Assembly (NCBI GenBank): GCA_022821275.1
Contig: JAJEDY010000044.1
Location: 1 to 48,336, forward strand
DNA length: 48,336 nucleotides
From: Candidatus Latescibacterota bacterium
GTDB taxonomy: Bacteria; Latescibacterota; UBA2968
Direction of reading: 5' to 3'
Numbering within the stretch: the first letter of the stretch is position 1; each line of letters begins with the position of its first letter. A program made the translations under genes and the position numbers. Positions 1 through 7,368 of this stretch are shown here, piece after piece. A model generated the notes under the pieces. That model did not search any database. It was not told the DNA's origin and worked only from the letters and a program-made list of their open reading frames with translations.

Positions 1-1
1 T

Positions 2-211
2 GAATTAGAAAAAAACATCCATCGTTTGTCTTTAGATGAGCAATTGCTGCTTATTGAGCGAGTGAGCCACCGGATACGAACTGATATTTCTGGTAAAACT
101 GATATAGATGCTCAATTGAGTAAAATGGCCGCAGATCCTGAAATCCAAAAGGAACTTCAGGAAATTGAGCATGAGTTCTCAGCCACAGAGCAAGATGGTC
201 TAGACGATTAA
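2..211 (+). CDS. Antitoxin of a MazF-type toxin-antitoxin pair (5' partial)
   Basis: The reading frame is open to the left window edge, so the true start lies outside; an internal TTG at 26 is not a convincing start because the residues before it (ELEKNIHR) match the usual beginning of this family. The visible 69 residues are acidic and lack a clear DNA-binding motif. The C-terminal part (ADPEIQKELQEIEHEF, then a short acidic tail ending GLDD) resembles small antitoxins found next to PemK/MazF toxins, from memory of the family. The stop codon overlaps the ATG of the toxin by one base (TAATG), which indicates translational coupling. The inferred role is to bind and neutralise the downstream ribonuclease. 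The family name is uncertain; the role rests mainly on the adjacent toxin. Confidence 0.75.
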   Translation, partial: ELEKNIHRLSLDEQLLLIERVSHRIRTDISGKTDIDAQLSKMAADPEIQKELQEIEHEFSATEQDGLDD

Positions 212-558
212 TGGCTATTGAGCGTGGTGAAATATACTTTGTGGATCTCAACCCGGTGAAAGGGCGCGAGCAAGCAGGTCAACGTCCAGTATTGGTTCTA
301 TCCATAGATGCAATTAATCGCTTGCCTCTCGTCGTAACTGTTGTTGTAGGTACCAGTGGTGCTAATATCACACGGGATTATCCTACAAATATTCGACTAC
401 AGCCAGCAGAAACAGGTTTAGATTCGGAAACAGTTTTTCTTGGGTTTCAGATTCGATCATTGGATTCAAAACGCTTTCCAGACCGTGCAACAGGCCGAGT
501 TTCAAGAACAACTTTAAAAAAGGTAGAGGCGGTTGTTCGATATTGCCTTGGTCTGTAG
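211..558 (+). CDS. MazF/PemK-family mRNA interferase toxin
   Basis: This 115-residue protein has the usual length of MazF/PemK toxins. The N-terminus reads RGEIYFVDLNPVKGREQAG followed by QRPVLVLS, the family signature: the first beta strand, then the loop with the conserved arginine-proline pair. Family members are dimeric endoribonucleases with an SH3-like barrel that cut mRNA at short sequence-specific sites and arrest growth until the antitoxin is restored. The gene overlaps the antitoxin stop by one base, the standard antitoxin-first order. It converges with the P-loop kinase gene on the other strand, leaving about 30 bases between the stops. Cleavage specificity cannot be read from the sequence. 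Confidence 0.9.
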   Translation: MAIERGEIYFVDLNPVKGREQAGQRPVLVLSIDAINRLPLVVTVVVGTSGANITRDYPTNIRLQPAETGLDSETVFLGFQIRSLDSKRFPDRATGRVSRTTLKKVEAVVRYCLGL

Positions 559-589
559 GTGAGTCTGGTTTTCTCTGAATATAGAAAAT

Positions 590-1057
590 CTACCCGGTCT
601 GGATAAGCACAAAATCTTCATCATCGTTCGGTGGCTCAAAGCGGTTGATGAATTCTGTAAATGCCTGGTCGTTAATCCAAAGATAGTTCTGGTCGCCTTT
701 CGAACGAGTTAGAATCCGCTTCCGAAGTACGTCAATGGGAGCGTCGAGAAAATAAAGTTTTGTTTCCGCTCCTATGGCGGCAGCCGCTTGCCTGGTATTT
801 TCCCGATCTTTTTTGTACCAAAACCCCTTATCGAGTATGACATCTGTGCCGAGGGCGAGATTGCGCGTGGCGATGCGCCAGATCAGTTTGGAAACGCGGT
901 TGAAAAGTGTTTCAAACTGCTCGGGCGATCTTCCATAGAGTTGAATAATCCACTCGTCATAGGTATATCGCACAGCCCTGTGAGTCTTCTCAAGTTCCCG
1001 AGCAAAAGTGGTCTTACCCGAACCCGGTCGGCCACAGAGTAGGTGAACAGTCGCCAT
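590..1057 (-). CDS. P-loop kinase-like ATPase (AAA_33 / zeta-toxin-like fold)
   Basis: This is a short P-loop NTPase of about 155 residues. The Walker A motif GRPGSGKT lies at residues 9-16, directly after the first beta strand, as in nucleotide and small-molecule kinases of the AAA_33 group. A later segment (GTDVILDKGFW) fits the second strand with a substrate-binding aspartate, and an arginine-rich stretch (LRKRILTRSKG) resembles the lid. I chose the ATG at 1057 because a GAGGGGG sequence precedes it; a TTG at 1084 that overlaps the stop of the upstream methyltransferase gene is an alternative and would add nine residues. The product probably phosphorylates a small molecule or a modified antibiotic, but the substrate is unknown. 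It may be cotranscribed with the methyltransferase. Confidence 0.75.
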   Translation of the reverse strand: MATVHLLCGRPGSGKTTFARELEKTHRAVRYTYDEWIIQLYGRSPEQFETLFNRVSKLIWRIATRNLALGTDVILDKGFWYKKDRENTRQAAAAIGAETKLYFLDAPIDVLRKRILTRSKGDQNYLWINDQAFTEFINRFEPPNDDEDFVLIQTG

Positions 1058-1080
1058 TGTATTTGATCGCCCCCTCTTTT

Positions 1081-1896
1081 TCAATCGTCTGATTTTTTTC
1101 CTATGTAGAGTATGTGTCTGGATGAAGCCACCATGCTTTGTTCTGCGCTGATTTCGAGTAAGAGATCCAACCAGAGATCTCGCTGCTTTCCTTCAAGTGT
1201 GTTATAGCTTTCGTCGTCTGCGGAGATAGCTGGCTCGATACCTGCAATTTTGAGGGTGCGGAATCCCACGCGCTCATGCATGGGGGCGATTTCTTCCAGC
1301 CGAACATAATAGCCGCGAAAGCCACCTCTTGGGGCATTGGCAGGGCGGTGGCCATGTCTAACGACCGACCAAACCTCTTCCTGATTCTCAATCCACGAAG
1401 GGTTGTCCTTGATGAGGCCTCCAAGAATACCGAATCTGGAGATCATTGCAGAAAAGATCACGCCCCCTGGTTTCAGGCAGGCGTAGGCTGATCGCAGGGC
1501 TGCTGTTCGGTCTGTATCAAGTAGCAGGTGATAGAGAGGCCCCATGAGGAGAACGGCTTCGAACTCGTCTCGCGGAATTTCATTTAGTTTGCGTGCATCG
1601 CCAGTGCGGAAATCGATTTGATCAGAGATCCCAAGCTCTTCGGCTTTCGCCTTGCATCGGATGACGTACTCGTCGGCGAGGTCAATAGCCGTGATCTGGT
1701 AGCCTCGTTTTGCCAGAGGAAAGGTGTAAAATCCCGTGCCGAAACCAATTTCGAGAAGCCTGCCGCGAGGTGGGAGGTATAGATTTAAATAACGCCAGGT
1801 GATATCCGCTTCGAGTTGGTGGCGTTCCAATCTGTTTTCCTCTGCATCCCAGGCAGCATTGTAAAATTCGCGTATGTCAGTCAGGTCGTCCATCAT
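1081..1896 (-). CDS. Class I SAM-dependent methyltransferase
   Basis: The protein has 271 residues. The SAM-binding motif I is clear at residues 47-57 (LLEIGFGTGFY), followed by a second strand ending in an acidic residue (ITAIDLAD) and a motif with D at DFRTGDARKL. These are the hallmarks of a Rossmann-fold class I methyltransferase. The central VLLMGPLYHLL stretch (motif IV position) is typical of small-molecule methyltransferases of the Methyltransf_11/25 kind. The substrate cannot be deduced. It lies directly upstream of the P-loop kinase gene with a short gap, suggesting one transcript. The start is one of two consecutive ATG codons (1891-1896); no strong ribosome binding site is visible. 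Confidence 0.85.
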   Translation of the reverse strand: MMDDLTDIREFYNAAWDAEENRLERHQLEADITWRYLNLYLPPRGRLLEIGFGTGFYTFPLAKRGYQITAIDLADEYVIRCKAKAEELGISDQIDFRTGDARKLNEIPRDEFEAVLLMGPLYHLLLDTDRTAALRSAYACLKPGGVIFSAMISRFGILGGLIKDNPSWIENQEEVWSVVRHGHRPANAPRGGFRGYYVRLEEIAPMHERVGFRTLKIAGIEPAISADDESYNTLEGKQRDLWLDLLLEISAEQSMVASSRHILYIGKKSDD

Positions 1897-1932
1897 GTCA
1901 GAAGATTTCTCTATATCTCTGTGGGACTTTTT

Positions 1933-3024
1933 TTACCTCGGCTCATTGGGATATAAATCCCCTACATATTTGTCATATCCGTTGAACAGCAGGGTCGGAC
2001 GTATTTCGGGGTTCGAAGCATTGGTGGTGATAAACCGTTCCTGGGCTTGGGACCACCGGGGATGGGCGACCTTGGGATTGACATTGGCAAAGAAGCCATA
2101 TTCCCTTGGAACGAGTGTGTTCCAGAAAGTTCTCGGTTGCTCGCGGACAAATTCAATGCTCACGAGTGACTTTATGCTCTTAAAGCCGTATTTCCAGGGC
2201 GCGACCAGGCGGATGGGCGCGCCGTGCTGGTTGGGCATTTCGTGACCGTAAATCCCCGTGGCAATAAAAGCGAGTTCATTTGTCGCTTCTTCCATTGTCA
2301 ACCCTTCGACATAGGGCCAGGGATAGTGGGGGGCGTTGAGCTGACCGGGAGCCTGATTCGGGTCCAGAAAGGTGGTCATCTTGACGAATCTTGCCGTAGA
2401 AAGCGGTTGTACCAGGTCTATGAGGGCTTTCATTGGAAAACCGGTCCACGGTATCGCCATAGACCAGGCCTCCACACACCGCAAGCGGTAAAGCCGTTCT
2501 TCCAGCGGAATAGCGCGGACCAGGTCGCCAAAGTCGTACGTCTGCTCTTGCGGAACCTCTCCCTTGATTACCACTGTCCAGGGATCTGTCATGAAGTTTT
2601 CGGATAAAGGTTTTACCTGGGTCTTTCCCGTGCTGAATTCATAAAAATTATTGTACGATCCGGCTATTGACTCCTCGGTTAAAGGCCGATCCAGTTCCTT
2701 GAATTCCTCATTGAGTTGGGCCGGATAAAGTGGCTGCGGCGGCTGCGGTGGTTGTGGTGGCTGTGGCGGCTGTGGCTGCGTAGTATCCGTAGTCGGTTGC
2801 TGCGGTGGCTGTGGCTGCGTAGTATCCGTGGTTGGCTGCTGAGGCGGCGGCTCTTCAGTCGGCGTAGTGGGTGCTCTTTCAGCAGGGGTAAAAATCTTCT
2901 CATGTCCGCAGCCTGCTAACGCTCCCAGGGCACCTCCTGCGGCTACCATAAACTTTCGCCGGTTCATATAAACATCTTCTGGCGTTGCTTCTCTTTCAGG
3001 TATTTCCCAACCTCGTTTTGGCAT
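1933..3024 (-). CDS. msrP: MsrP-like molybdopterin-dependent protein-methionine-sulfoxide reductase, membrane-tethered form
   Basis: The C-terminal two thirds match the YedY/MsrP family of the sulfite-oxidase fold. The segment RLRCVEAWSMAIPWTGFP holds the molybdenum-coordinating cysteine (C183), and later pieces such as APWKYGFKSIKS also fit. Family members repair methionine sulfoxide in periplasmic proteins. The N-terminus carries a twin-arginine motif (NRRKFMVAAGG, residues 21-31) followed by a lipobox-like LAGC with C39. After it comes a proline/glutamine/threonine linker at residues 51-99, which ordinary MsrP lacks. I chose the ATG at 3024 because AAGGAGG sits seven bases upstream; an ATG at 3054 overlaps the upstream stop and is the alternative. 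No MsrQ haem subunit gene is in the window. It forms an operon with the beta-barrel gene. Confidence 0.85.
   Translation of the reverse strand: MPKRGWEIPEREATPEDVYMNRRKFMVAAGGALGALAGCGHEKIFTPAERAPTTPTEEPPPQQPTTDTTQPQPPQQPTTDTTQPQPPQPPQPPQPPQPLYPAQLNEEFKELDRPLTEESIAGSYNNFYEFSTGKTQVKPLSENFMTDPWTVVIKGEVPQEQTYDFGDLVRAIPLEERLYRLRCVEAWSMAIPWTGFPMKALIDLVQPLSTARFVKMTTFLDPNQAPGQLNAPHYPWPYVEGLTMEEATNELAFIATGIYGHEMPNQHGAPIRLVAPWKYGFKSIKSLVSIEFVREQPRTFWNTLVPREYGFFANVNPKVAHPRWSQAQERFITTNASNPEIRPTLLFNGYDKYVGDLYPNEPR
2728..2874 (-). repeat. Repeated Pro-Gln-Thr linker coding DNA inside msrP
   Basis: This low-complexity stretch encodes linker residues 51-99 of the MsrP-like protein. It contains a direct repeat: a 20-base sequence at 2771-2790 recurs exactly at 2810-2829, an offset of 39 bases or 13 codons. 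Shorter CAGCCACCG-type units follow. Such in-frame repeats expand and contract by slippage or recombination, so linker length probably varies between strains (inference). Confidence 0.85.
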
Positions 3025-3050
3025 ATCAACCTCCTTGATGAGGTTCCGGC

Positions 3051-3902
3051 TCATCTTTTAAATGCTATTCCAAACAAAAATGTATTTCCCGCAGAGGTGT
3101 TGCAACCCGCTGCGATGCGAATCATTTCCACACTCAGTTCCATCCAGTTGGTTAAACGGTAGATCACTCCAGGGGAGAGCTTTAAGACACTCTGATCACC
3201 GATCAGTTCAACTTCTTCAACCGGGTTACAAGTTCCGAAGGTACGAATACCCGAAAGATACCCTTTGAACAGGAATCGGTCCACCGTAATCCCAACCTCC
3301 AGAGCATAAAACCCTTCATTACTAAAATCTCCTCCACGGATCCGGTAACCCGCCTCTCCAGTCACATAAACCGGAGCGGGATACAGAGACTGACCCAGTA
3401 GTATCCGAACATCTGCATCTACCTTTTTGGAACTCAGGGGAACCAGCGTGCTGGGGTCTTCTTCGTACCACAGCGGAATTTTGCCTCCTACTGCAATCGA
3501 TGCGACCACGGGCTTGTTGGCCAAAAGCCAGCGCAAACGCATTTCCATGTCGCCAAAACCCCATCGGCGCTCCAGTGTTGTTCCCGTAATAACTTCATTG
3601 AGATCCCTCCAGGTGCGGGTATCCTTTAGCTGTTTGTAGGGGACGGACGATACAAATGTGAGCCGATCCAGCAAGCCGTATTCCAGGTAGGTCGAATAAT
3701 TGAGATCTCTCAGTTCTCCCATATTTGCCTTCTGAATCTGCTTACCGTTGGCATCAATATCTATGGTCGAGTTCAAATAGCTGGCTCCGACCTTAAAATA
3801 ATAGCCCCCCTTTTTCTGAGTCCAGGCACCGGCAAAGGCCGCAGATGTCAGGCCCAGATAAGTGGCGCATACAGCGAGAAAAAATAGACTTCGATATATC
3901 AT
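3051..3902 (-). CDS. Secreted outer-membrane beta-barrel-like protein of unknown function
   Basis: The protein has 283 residues from the ATG at 3902, which gives a clean signal peptide (basic start, hydrophobic core, likely cleavage after AFA at about residue 24). The open frame extends further upstream but would overlap the beta-helix gene and bury the signal, so the shorter form is preferred. The mature part is rich in alternating aromatic and polar residues and ends in FLFGIAFKR. It has many strand-turn patterns such as YYFKVGASYL and LEYGLLDRLTFVSSVPY, typical of outer-membrane barrels that resemble putative transporters. No specific function is recognised. It lies immediately upstream of msrP, so both products are predicted to act in the cell envelope. 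Confidence 0.7.
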   Translation of the reverse strand: MIYRSLFFLAVCATYLGLTSAAFAGAWTQKKGGYYFKVGASYLNSTIDIDANGKQIQKANMGELRDLNYSTYLEYGLLDRLTFVSSVPYKQLKDTRTWRDLNEVITGTTLERRWGFGDMEMRLRWLLANKPVVASIAVGGKIPLWYEEDPSTLVPLSSKKVDADVRILLGQSLYPAPVYVTGEAGYRIRGGDFSNEGFYALEVGITVDRFLFKGYLSGIRTFGTCNPVEEVELIGDQSVLKLSPGVIYRLTNWMELSVEMIRIAAGCNTSAGNTFLFGIAFKR

Positions 3903-3948
3903 TGGTTTACCCCATATTTCGAGAGGTTTTATTGATCGTGCGGTCAGC

Positions 3949-3977
3949 ATTATAAAGCCTATAATAAATTTAAGTTC
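3949..3977 (-). promoter_or_regulatory. Possible promoter for the beta-barrel/msrP operon
   Basis: On the minus strand a perfect TATAAT lies at 3954-3949, about 47 bases ahead of the ATG at 3902. The matching -35 position holds a poor match (GAACTT with 17-base spacing), so this is only a candidate. Confidence 0.3.
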
Positions 3978-3985
3978 CCCTTCCC

Positions 3986-5479
3986 TCATTCCTCTTCGAT
4001 CACGGCCGTGTGAGCAGTCATCGTCGCACTGGACGAAAGTCGCGGCCTCAGGCCGCTGGCAGTCGTCAGACCCCGGAGCCTTACTTGCCGGCAAGGGGTG
4101 TATGGGAAAGGGCGTTCCTCAGACGCGGAGGCCTGTTCGACGCCATCGTGGAAGTCGTCCGGATTGGTGAAGAAGTACATGCCCTGGTAATTCTCGGACG
4201 TATTGGAATCATCTACGAATAGTCCGTCAATAACGACTTCTTCGGGCATAGAGCAGGGATATCCAAAATCGTGCATACCGTCGTTGGCAACATTGATCAG
4301 GTGAGGTTGGCAGATGTCTCCACAGGCCGGAATCCATTGGCAGTTGCGGATATTGAGTGCTCCCTCCCAGGTGCTGCCATAGTCGCGCCGAAAGGAGACC
4401 AGGCTACTTCCGTACAACGTAGAATCCTCGAGTGTTAGCTGGCCTCGGCCGATCGCGTTTAGCCCCATATGGCCCAGGGTGCAGCGACGGATAACGTAGG
4501 TGCCAGAAACGCCCATGTGCGTGTCCATTCTGGAGAGATGGCAGTCCTCGAGCAGGATGTCCTTGCAGAAGTTGGAGCCGATCACGCCCCAGCGCGTGCG
4601 GTCGGTGATGTGGTTCATCCGACATCCAATCATTGTGAATCCCACGACGTTGTTCGCATTGTAGTCGTAGGTGCCCATGCTGACCGGCTTACCCGCCGCG
4701 CCGATGGTCGAATAGATTTTGTGCCCGGTGGCGAAGCAGTTGCGCAGCGTGATGTGGGCACACTGTTGCACGCTAATGAATCCGGAATAGGGACAGCCCA
4801 CGGCTGTCTCGCCGACGACATAGTGGGTTAGACCTTCGACTTCTGTGTTTGAGCGGGAGATCACAATGTTTCGATTCCAGTAGTTGTAACCGTTCGGGTG
4901 GTGTTCGCGGTTGGCAAATGTGGTAAAGATGCCGCCGCGCAAGTATAGCGTCTGATCGTCAATCGGCCGCGCCTCCACCCTGGTGACCTGATCGTATTCC
5001 CAATCGATGTCGGCCTCCACTGAGCCGTCTCGACGCAGAACGAAGCAGTCGTGCTGGGGAGCGCCGTCGTTCTGGTTGAGTCCCCGCCGGATATACAGCC
5101 TCTTGTGCGCGTTTTCCACGAGGACGTGGCAGTCGCGTTCCGGCCGTGCATCCACCTGTCTCTGGTCTCTCGTGAGCCGATCGATCTGCAACTCTTCCGG
5201 CTCCAACAGCGAGCGTACCTCAAAGAGGTGTGCCTTGTGGTCTTCAACCTGTGTGTCATCGACCGTGAAACGGGAGGTGTTCCAGTCGGTATTGGTTGCG
5301 ATTACGGCGGTCAGCGCCTGGCCGCCGAGATGGTAGGTCGCATCCGGCTTTGTCCTGACACTCAGGCCGTGTGCGTTGGCGTAGGCGTGTGCCTCGCAGA
5401 TCGCCGGCATGTCATCCGTGACACCGTCGCCCTTTGCACCGAAAGCCTCGTAGTCTATCAGGCCGTCTTTGAAGTCCAT
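3986..5479 (-). CDS. Right-handed beta-helix protein, pectate-lyase-3 type N-terminus
   Basis: The protein has 497 residues. It begins with the hallmark of the pectate-lyase-3/GH28-like superfamily, IDYEAFGAKGDGVTDD at residues 8-23, and continues with many short helix-coil repeats (for example ITLRNCFATGH, FTMIGCRMNH, ILLEDCHLSR, YVIRRCTLGH, ALNIRNCQWI) that stack into a beta-helix. Such proteins bind or cleave polysaccharides. No signal peptide is seen, so either it is cytoplasmic or its export is not obvious. Catalytic residues cannot be assigned by eye. It is followed downstream by the beta-barrel gene and preceded by the PNPOx-fold gene, all on the same strand. The ATG at 5479 has an AAGGAG sequence just upstream. 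Confidence 0.75.
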   Translation of the reverse strand: MDFKDGLIDYEAFGAKGDGVTDDMPAICEAHAYANAHGLSVRTKPDATYHLGGQALTAVIATNTDWNTSRFTVDDTQVEDHKAHLFEVRSLLEPEELQIDRLTRDQRQVDARPERDCHVLVENAHKRLYIRRGLNQNDGAPQHDCFVLRRDGSVEADIDWEYDQVTRVEARPIDDQTLYLRGGIFTTFANREHHPNGYNYWNRNIVISRSNTEVEGLTHYVVGETAVGCPYSGFISVQQCAHITLRNCFATGHKIYSTIGAAGKPVSMGTYDYNANNVVGFTMIGCRMNHITDRTRWGVIGSNFCKDILLEDCHLSRMDTHMGVSGTYVIRRCTLGHMGLNAIGRGQLTLEDSTLYGSSLVSFRRDYGSTWEGALNIRNCQWIPACGDICQPHLINVANDGMHDFGYPCSMPEEVVIDGLFVDDSNTSENYQGMYFFTNPDDFHDGVEQASASEERPFPYTPCRQVRLRGLTTASGLRPRLSSSATMTAHTAVIEEE

Positions 5480-5498
5480 AGATGTCTCCTTTTAAATG

Positions 5499-6005
5499 CT
5501 ATCTCGGTCCTTTGTATTTGCGTCCGCGATCAGCTACACGGCGCTCTCTGACCAGCGCCATGATTGGAACCCCGTAGCCACAACTCGTTTGCGTTTTTTC
5601 TATGTTCACTTCAATCACTTGCCGAGGTTTCTTCAATTCTTGAGCAGGTGTTTCGAGCATCTGGCGCGCGAGAGGTGAGTCGTCAAGCTCAGCGATCCGC
5701 GCATGTCCATAGAGTCGAACAATGCCCGCATCACCTTCCTCGAAGGAGCACACCATGATCGTGATAGGACCTCCAGAGATCGCATGACGCGCTGTCTCGT
5801 TCCCGCTGCCGGGATAGTCGAGATAAGCAACGCGATTTGGTGTGAGAATATGCAAGGGCGTTCCTCCCTTTGGCGACAAATTTAAAGCACCTGTCCCATC
5901 AGGTCCATTTTTCAAATTTGGATCGGCTGTCGCTACAAAGAATAGGGGAGCGTTCCTGATGAGGGCGGCCTGCTCAGCCGTTATAGAAGTGTAGTGCGTT
6001 GCCAT
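5499..6005 (-). CDS. Pyridoxamine 5'-phosphate oxidase-family protein (flavin-binding split barrel)
   Basis: The 168-residue protein resembles the PNPOx-like group. The early segment FFVATADP, followed by LNLSPKGG and VAYLDYPGSGNETARH, is the strand-turn pattern that binds FMN in this family. The next part, IVRLYGHARI, is also typical. Many such proteins oxidise or reduce unknown small molecules, and the pyridoxamine phosphate activity itself is not implied. The ATG at 6005 is preceded by AGGAGA at a suitable distance; an upstream start at 6056 would overlap the neighbouring gene. It lies 20 bases upstream of the beta-helix gene and downstream of the toxin-antitoxin operon. Confidence 0.8.
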   Translation of the reverse strand: MATHYTSITAEQAALIRNAPLFFVATADPNLKNGPDGTGALNLSPKGGTPLHILTPNRVAYLDYPGSGNETARHAISGGPITIMVCSFEEGDAGIVRLYGHARIAELDDSPLARQMLETPAQELKKPRQVIEVNIEKTQTSCGYGVPIMALVRERRVADRGRKYKGPR

Positions 6006-6024
6006 TTTGCTTATGTCTCCTTTT

Positions 6025-6279
6025 TTATACAGGCTGCGACATGGCTTCAGTTTCAATTTCCGCGCGCGCTACTTCGTAACCTGCCGATTTTACATTTGCT
6101 ATGGCTGAACAAATAGCAGCTTCCAGGGAATCTTCCTCTCGGTGAAAATCAATCGAAAAGACACCGTTGCATATCCCTGGTGTTCCATCGTCACAACCGG
6201 CTTCGAACAATTCATCTGCAATTTCTTCTGTTAGTTCGAATTGTCCTTTGAGGATTAAGGTAAATTCGTATTTGGTCAT
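6025..6279 (-). CDS. Small protein of unknown function, third gene of the toxin-antitoxin operon
   Basis: This 84-residue acidic protein has a compact start (YEFTLILKG), the conserved-looking centre CDDGTPGICNGVFSIDF with two cysteines, and a helical C-terminus. I recall similar proteins annotated only as hypothetical or DNA-binding, often next to small toxin genes. Its ATG overlaps the stop of the preceding toxin gene by one base, so the two are translationally coupled. It could be an additional antitoxin, a chaperone or an unrelated regulator; the sequence does not decide this. Confidence 0.7.
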   Translation of the reverse strand: MTKYEFTLILKGQFELTEEIADELFEAGCDDGTPGICNGVFSIDFHREEDSLEAAICSAIANVKSAGYEVARAEIETEAMSQPV

Positions 6280-6548
6280 TATATTCGTTTGAGAAGTTGA
6301 TCGTATTCATGGTGTGGACCAATCCAGAACCACACGATGTCGTCTCCATCCAGTACGCCGAGGGCACGATAGTCAATGCTTACGCGCACCGAGTACACCA
6401 GGCGACGCTGACTCACGCGCTTGAAATCCAAACTTGGGTGGCGAGAATCTGACACGAAGAACCGATAGGATTCGCGTGCTTGCCGCTGTATATGTTCTGG
6501 GAGGCGGTGATATGCATCCCAGAAGCTCGGCTGTGTAAACGAACGCAC
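6279..6548 (-). CDS. RelE/ParE-superfamily toxin-like protein
   Basis: The 89-residue protein matches the compact RelE/ParE toxin fold. It has an N-terminal helix pair (LPEHIQRQARESYRFF), then HPSLDFKRV, then beta strands YSVRVSIDYRALG and DIVWFWIGPHHEYDQLL. The tail with a histidine and a tyrosine is typical of this subgroup. Family members either cut mRNA at the ribosome or poison gyrase. The start is GTG, two bases after the stop of the antitoxin gene, and it overlaps the downstream small gene by one base. The order antitoxin, toxin, third gene indicates one operon. The target cannot be inferred. Confidence 0.8.
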   Translation of the reverse strand: MRSFTQPSFWDAYHRLPEHIQRQARESYRFFVSDSRHPSLDFKRVSQRRLVYSVRVSIDYRALGVLDGDDIVWFWIGPHHEYDQLLKRI

Positions 6549-6550
6549 GC

Positions 6551-6775
6551 TTATAATTCTTCTATATTAAGAGGTTTTGTCCGTCCTGCTTTGTGTGCTA
6601 CAATGGCCTCATCGGCCCACCGCTCCAGTAAATCCTCGGACTCAGGGCGGCTAAACAACTCAGCCCATCGCTGGTCCGACTCGAGTTCGGTCAGCAGGAA
6701 ACGCGCGAATTTATCTTGTTCCTCTTGCGGGAGTTCGGTGGCTCTCTCAAAAGCCTTTTGAAGAAGTGGGGTCAT
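6551..6775 (-). CDS. Antitoxin partner of the RelE/ParE-like toxin
   Basis: The 74-residue protein is highly charged and predicted helical: LLQKAFERATELPQEEQDKF, then an LTELESDQRWAELF segment and a C-terminal tail containing HKAGRTKPL. This pattern (leading helix, acidic linker, AGRT near the end) occurs in antitoxins placed directly upstream of RelE/ParE-like toxins. The ATG at 6775 has a strong GGAAGGAG site, so it should be the best-translated gene of the operon, as expected for an antitoxin that must exceed its toxin. No DNA-binding domain is evident. Confidence 0.75.
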   Translation of the reverse strand: MTPLLQKAFERATELPQEEQDKFARFLLTELESDQRWAELFSRPESEDLLERWADEAIVAHKAGRTKPLNIEEL

Positions 6776-6798
6776 TTGTTTTTCTCCTTCCTAAAGAA

Positions 6799-7272
6799 TC
6801 AGGCTGAATCTCTGAACAGTAGATCATCCCTAATTTTTGTGCAAATTTCATTCATTTGATCTTCACTTACTCTTTCTTCTGGAGGGACTCCCAAATAGCC
6901 AAATACTTGGGCACTTCGCCGGTCGGCTGGTTGATTAGCCATTCGTGGCACAATATGGAAATGCACATGCGGGTGATCCTCGTGTTCGGCAAACTGAATT
7001 ACGTATGTTTTCACGGATCCGATTACACTTTTGAGGGACAAGGAAACACGGCGAATCAGGGTCCCTAACTCAGCAGCTTCCTGCTCAGTAAGCTCATCAA
7101 GAGATTCGATATGTCGTTTCAGAACCAACACTAGCCACCCGGGTAAAGCGGTGTTATATGCATGTGCCACATCCCAGTAATCGGTCTGGTAAATGCAGTC
7201 CCAAAGTGGCACCTTACCCAGTCTTCTTTGCGTCGTTAATTCACACGTTTTGCAGGTACCATTATCTTTCAT
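6799..7272 (-). CDS. HIT-family nucleotide hydrolase or transferase
   Basis: The 157-residue protein carries the histidine triad HPHVHFH at residues 100-106, the catalytic signature of HIT enzymes, which hydrolyse or transfer nucleotide monophosphates from dinucleotide or nucleoside phosphoramidate substrates. A CKTC pair at residues 7-10 may bind zinc, as in Hint-like relatives. The preceding segment GWLVLVLKRHIESLDEL is the conserved HIT strand-helix unit. The start ATG at 7272 follows an A/T-rich leader. It stands alone between the toxin-antitoxin operon and the TIM-barrel gene. The natural substrate is not known. Confidence 0.9.
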   Translation of the reverse strand: MKDNGTCKTCELTTQRRLGKVPLWDCIYQTDYWDVAHAYNTALPGWLVLVLKRHIESLDELTEQEAAELGTLIRRVSLSLKSVIGSVKTYVIQFAEHEDHPHVHFHIVPRMANQPADRRSAQVFGYLGVPPEERVSEDQMNEICTKIRDDLLFRDSA

Positions 7273-7368
7273 TTTTACAGTATTTTTGTACTTCTCTCTA
7301 ATTGATGGAACCTATGCTGAGAGAGCTACTTCCTTAGCTACAAGATCCGTTATGTCCTCAAGTAATCC

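Noticed and set aside
1058-1084. TTG start for the P-loop kinase
   Set aside because: The overlap with the methyltransferase stop is tempting, but the ATG at 1057 has a better ribosome binding site and begins directly before the first strand.
3903-4094. Longer start for the beta-barrel gene
   Set aside because: It would overlap the end of the beta-helix gene and place unrelated residues before a clean signal peptide.
7273-7368. Continuation of the TIM-barrel gene past its stop
   Set aside because: An open run of 18 codons follows the TGA, but this length is expected by chance and the residues show no similarity to the protein family.
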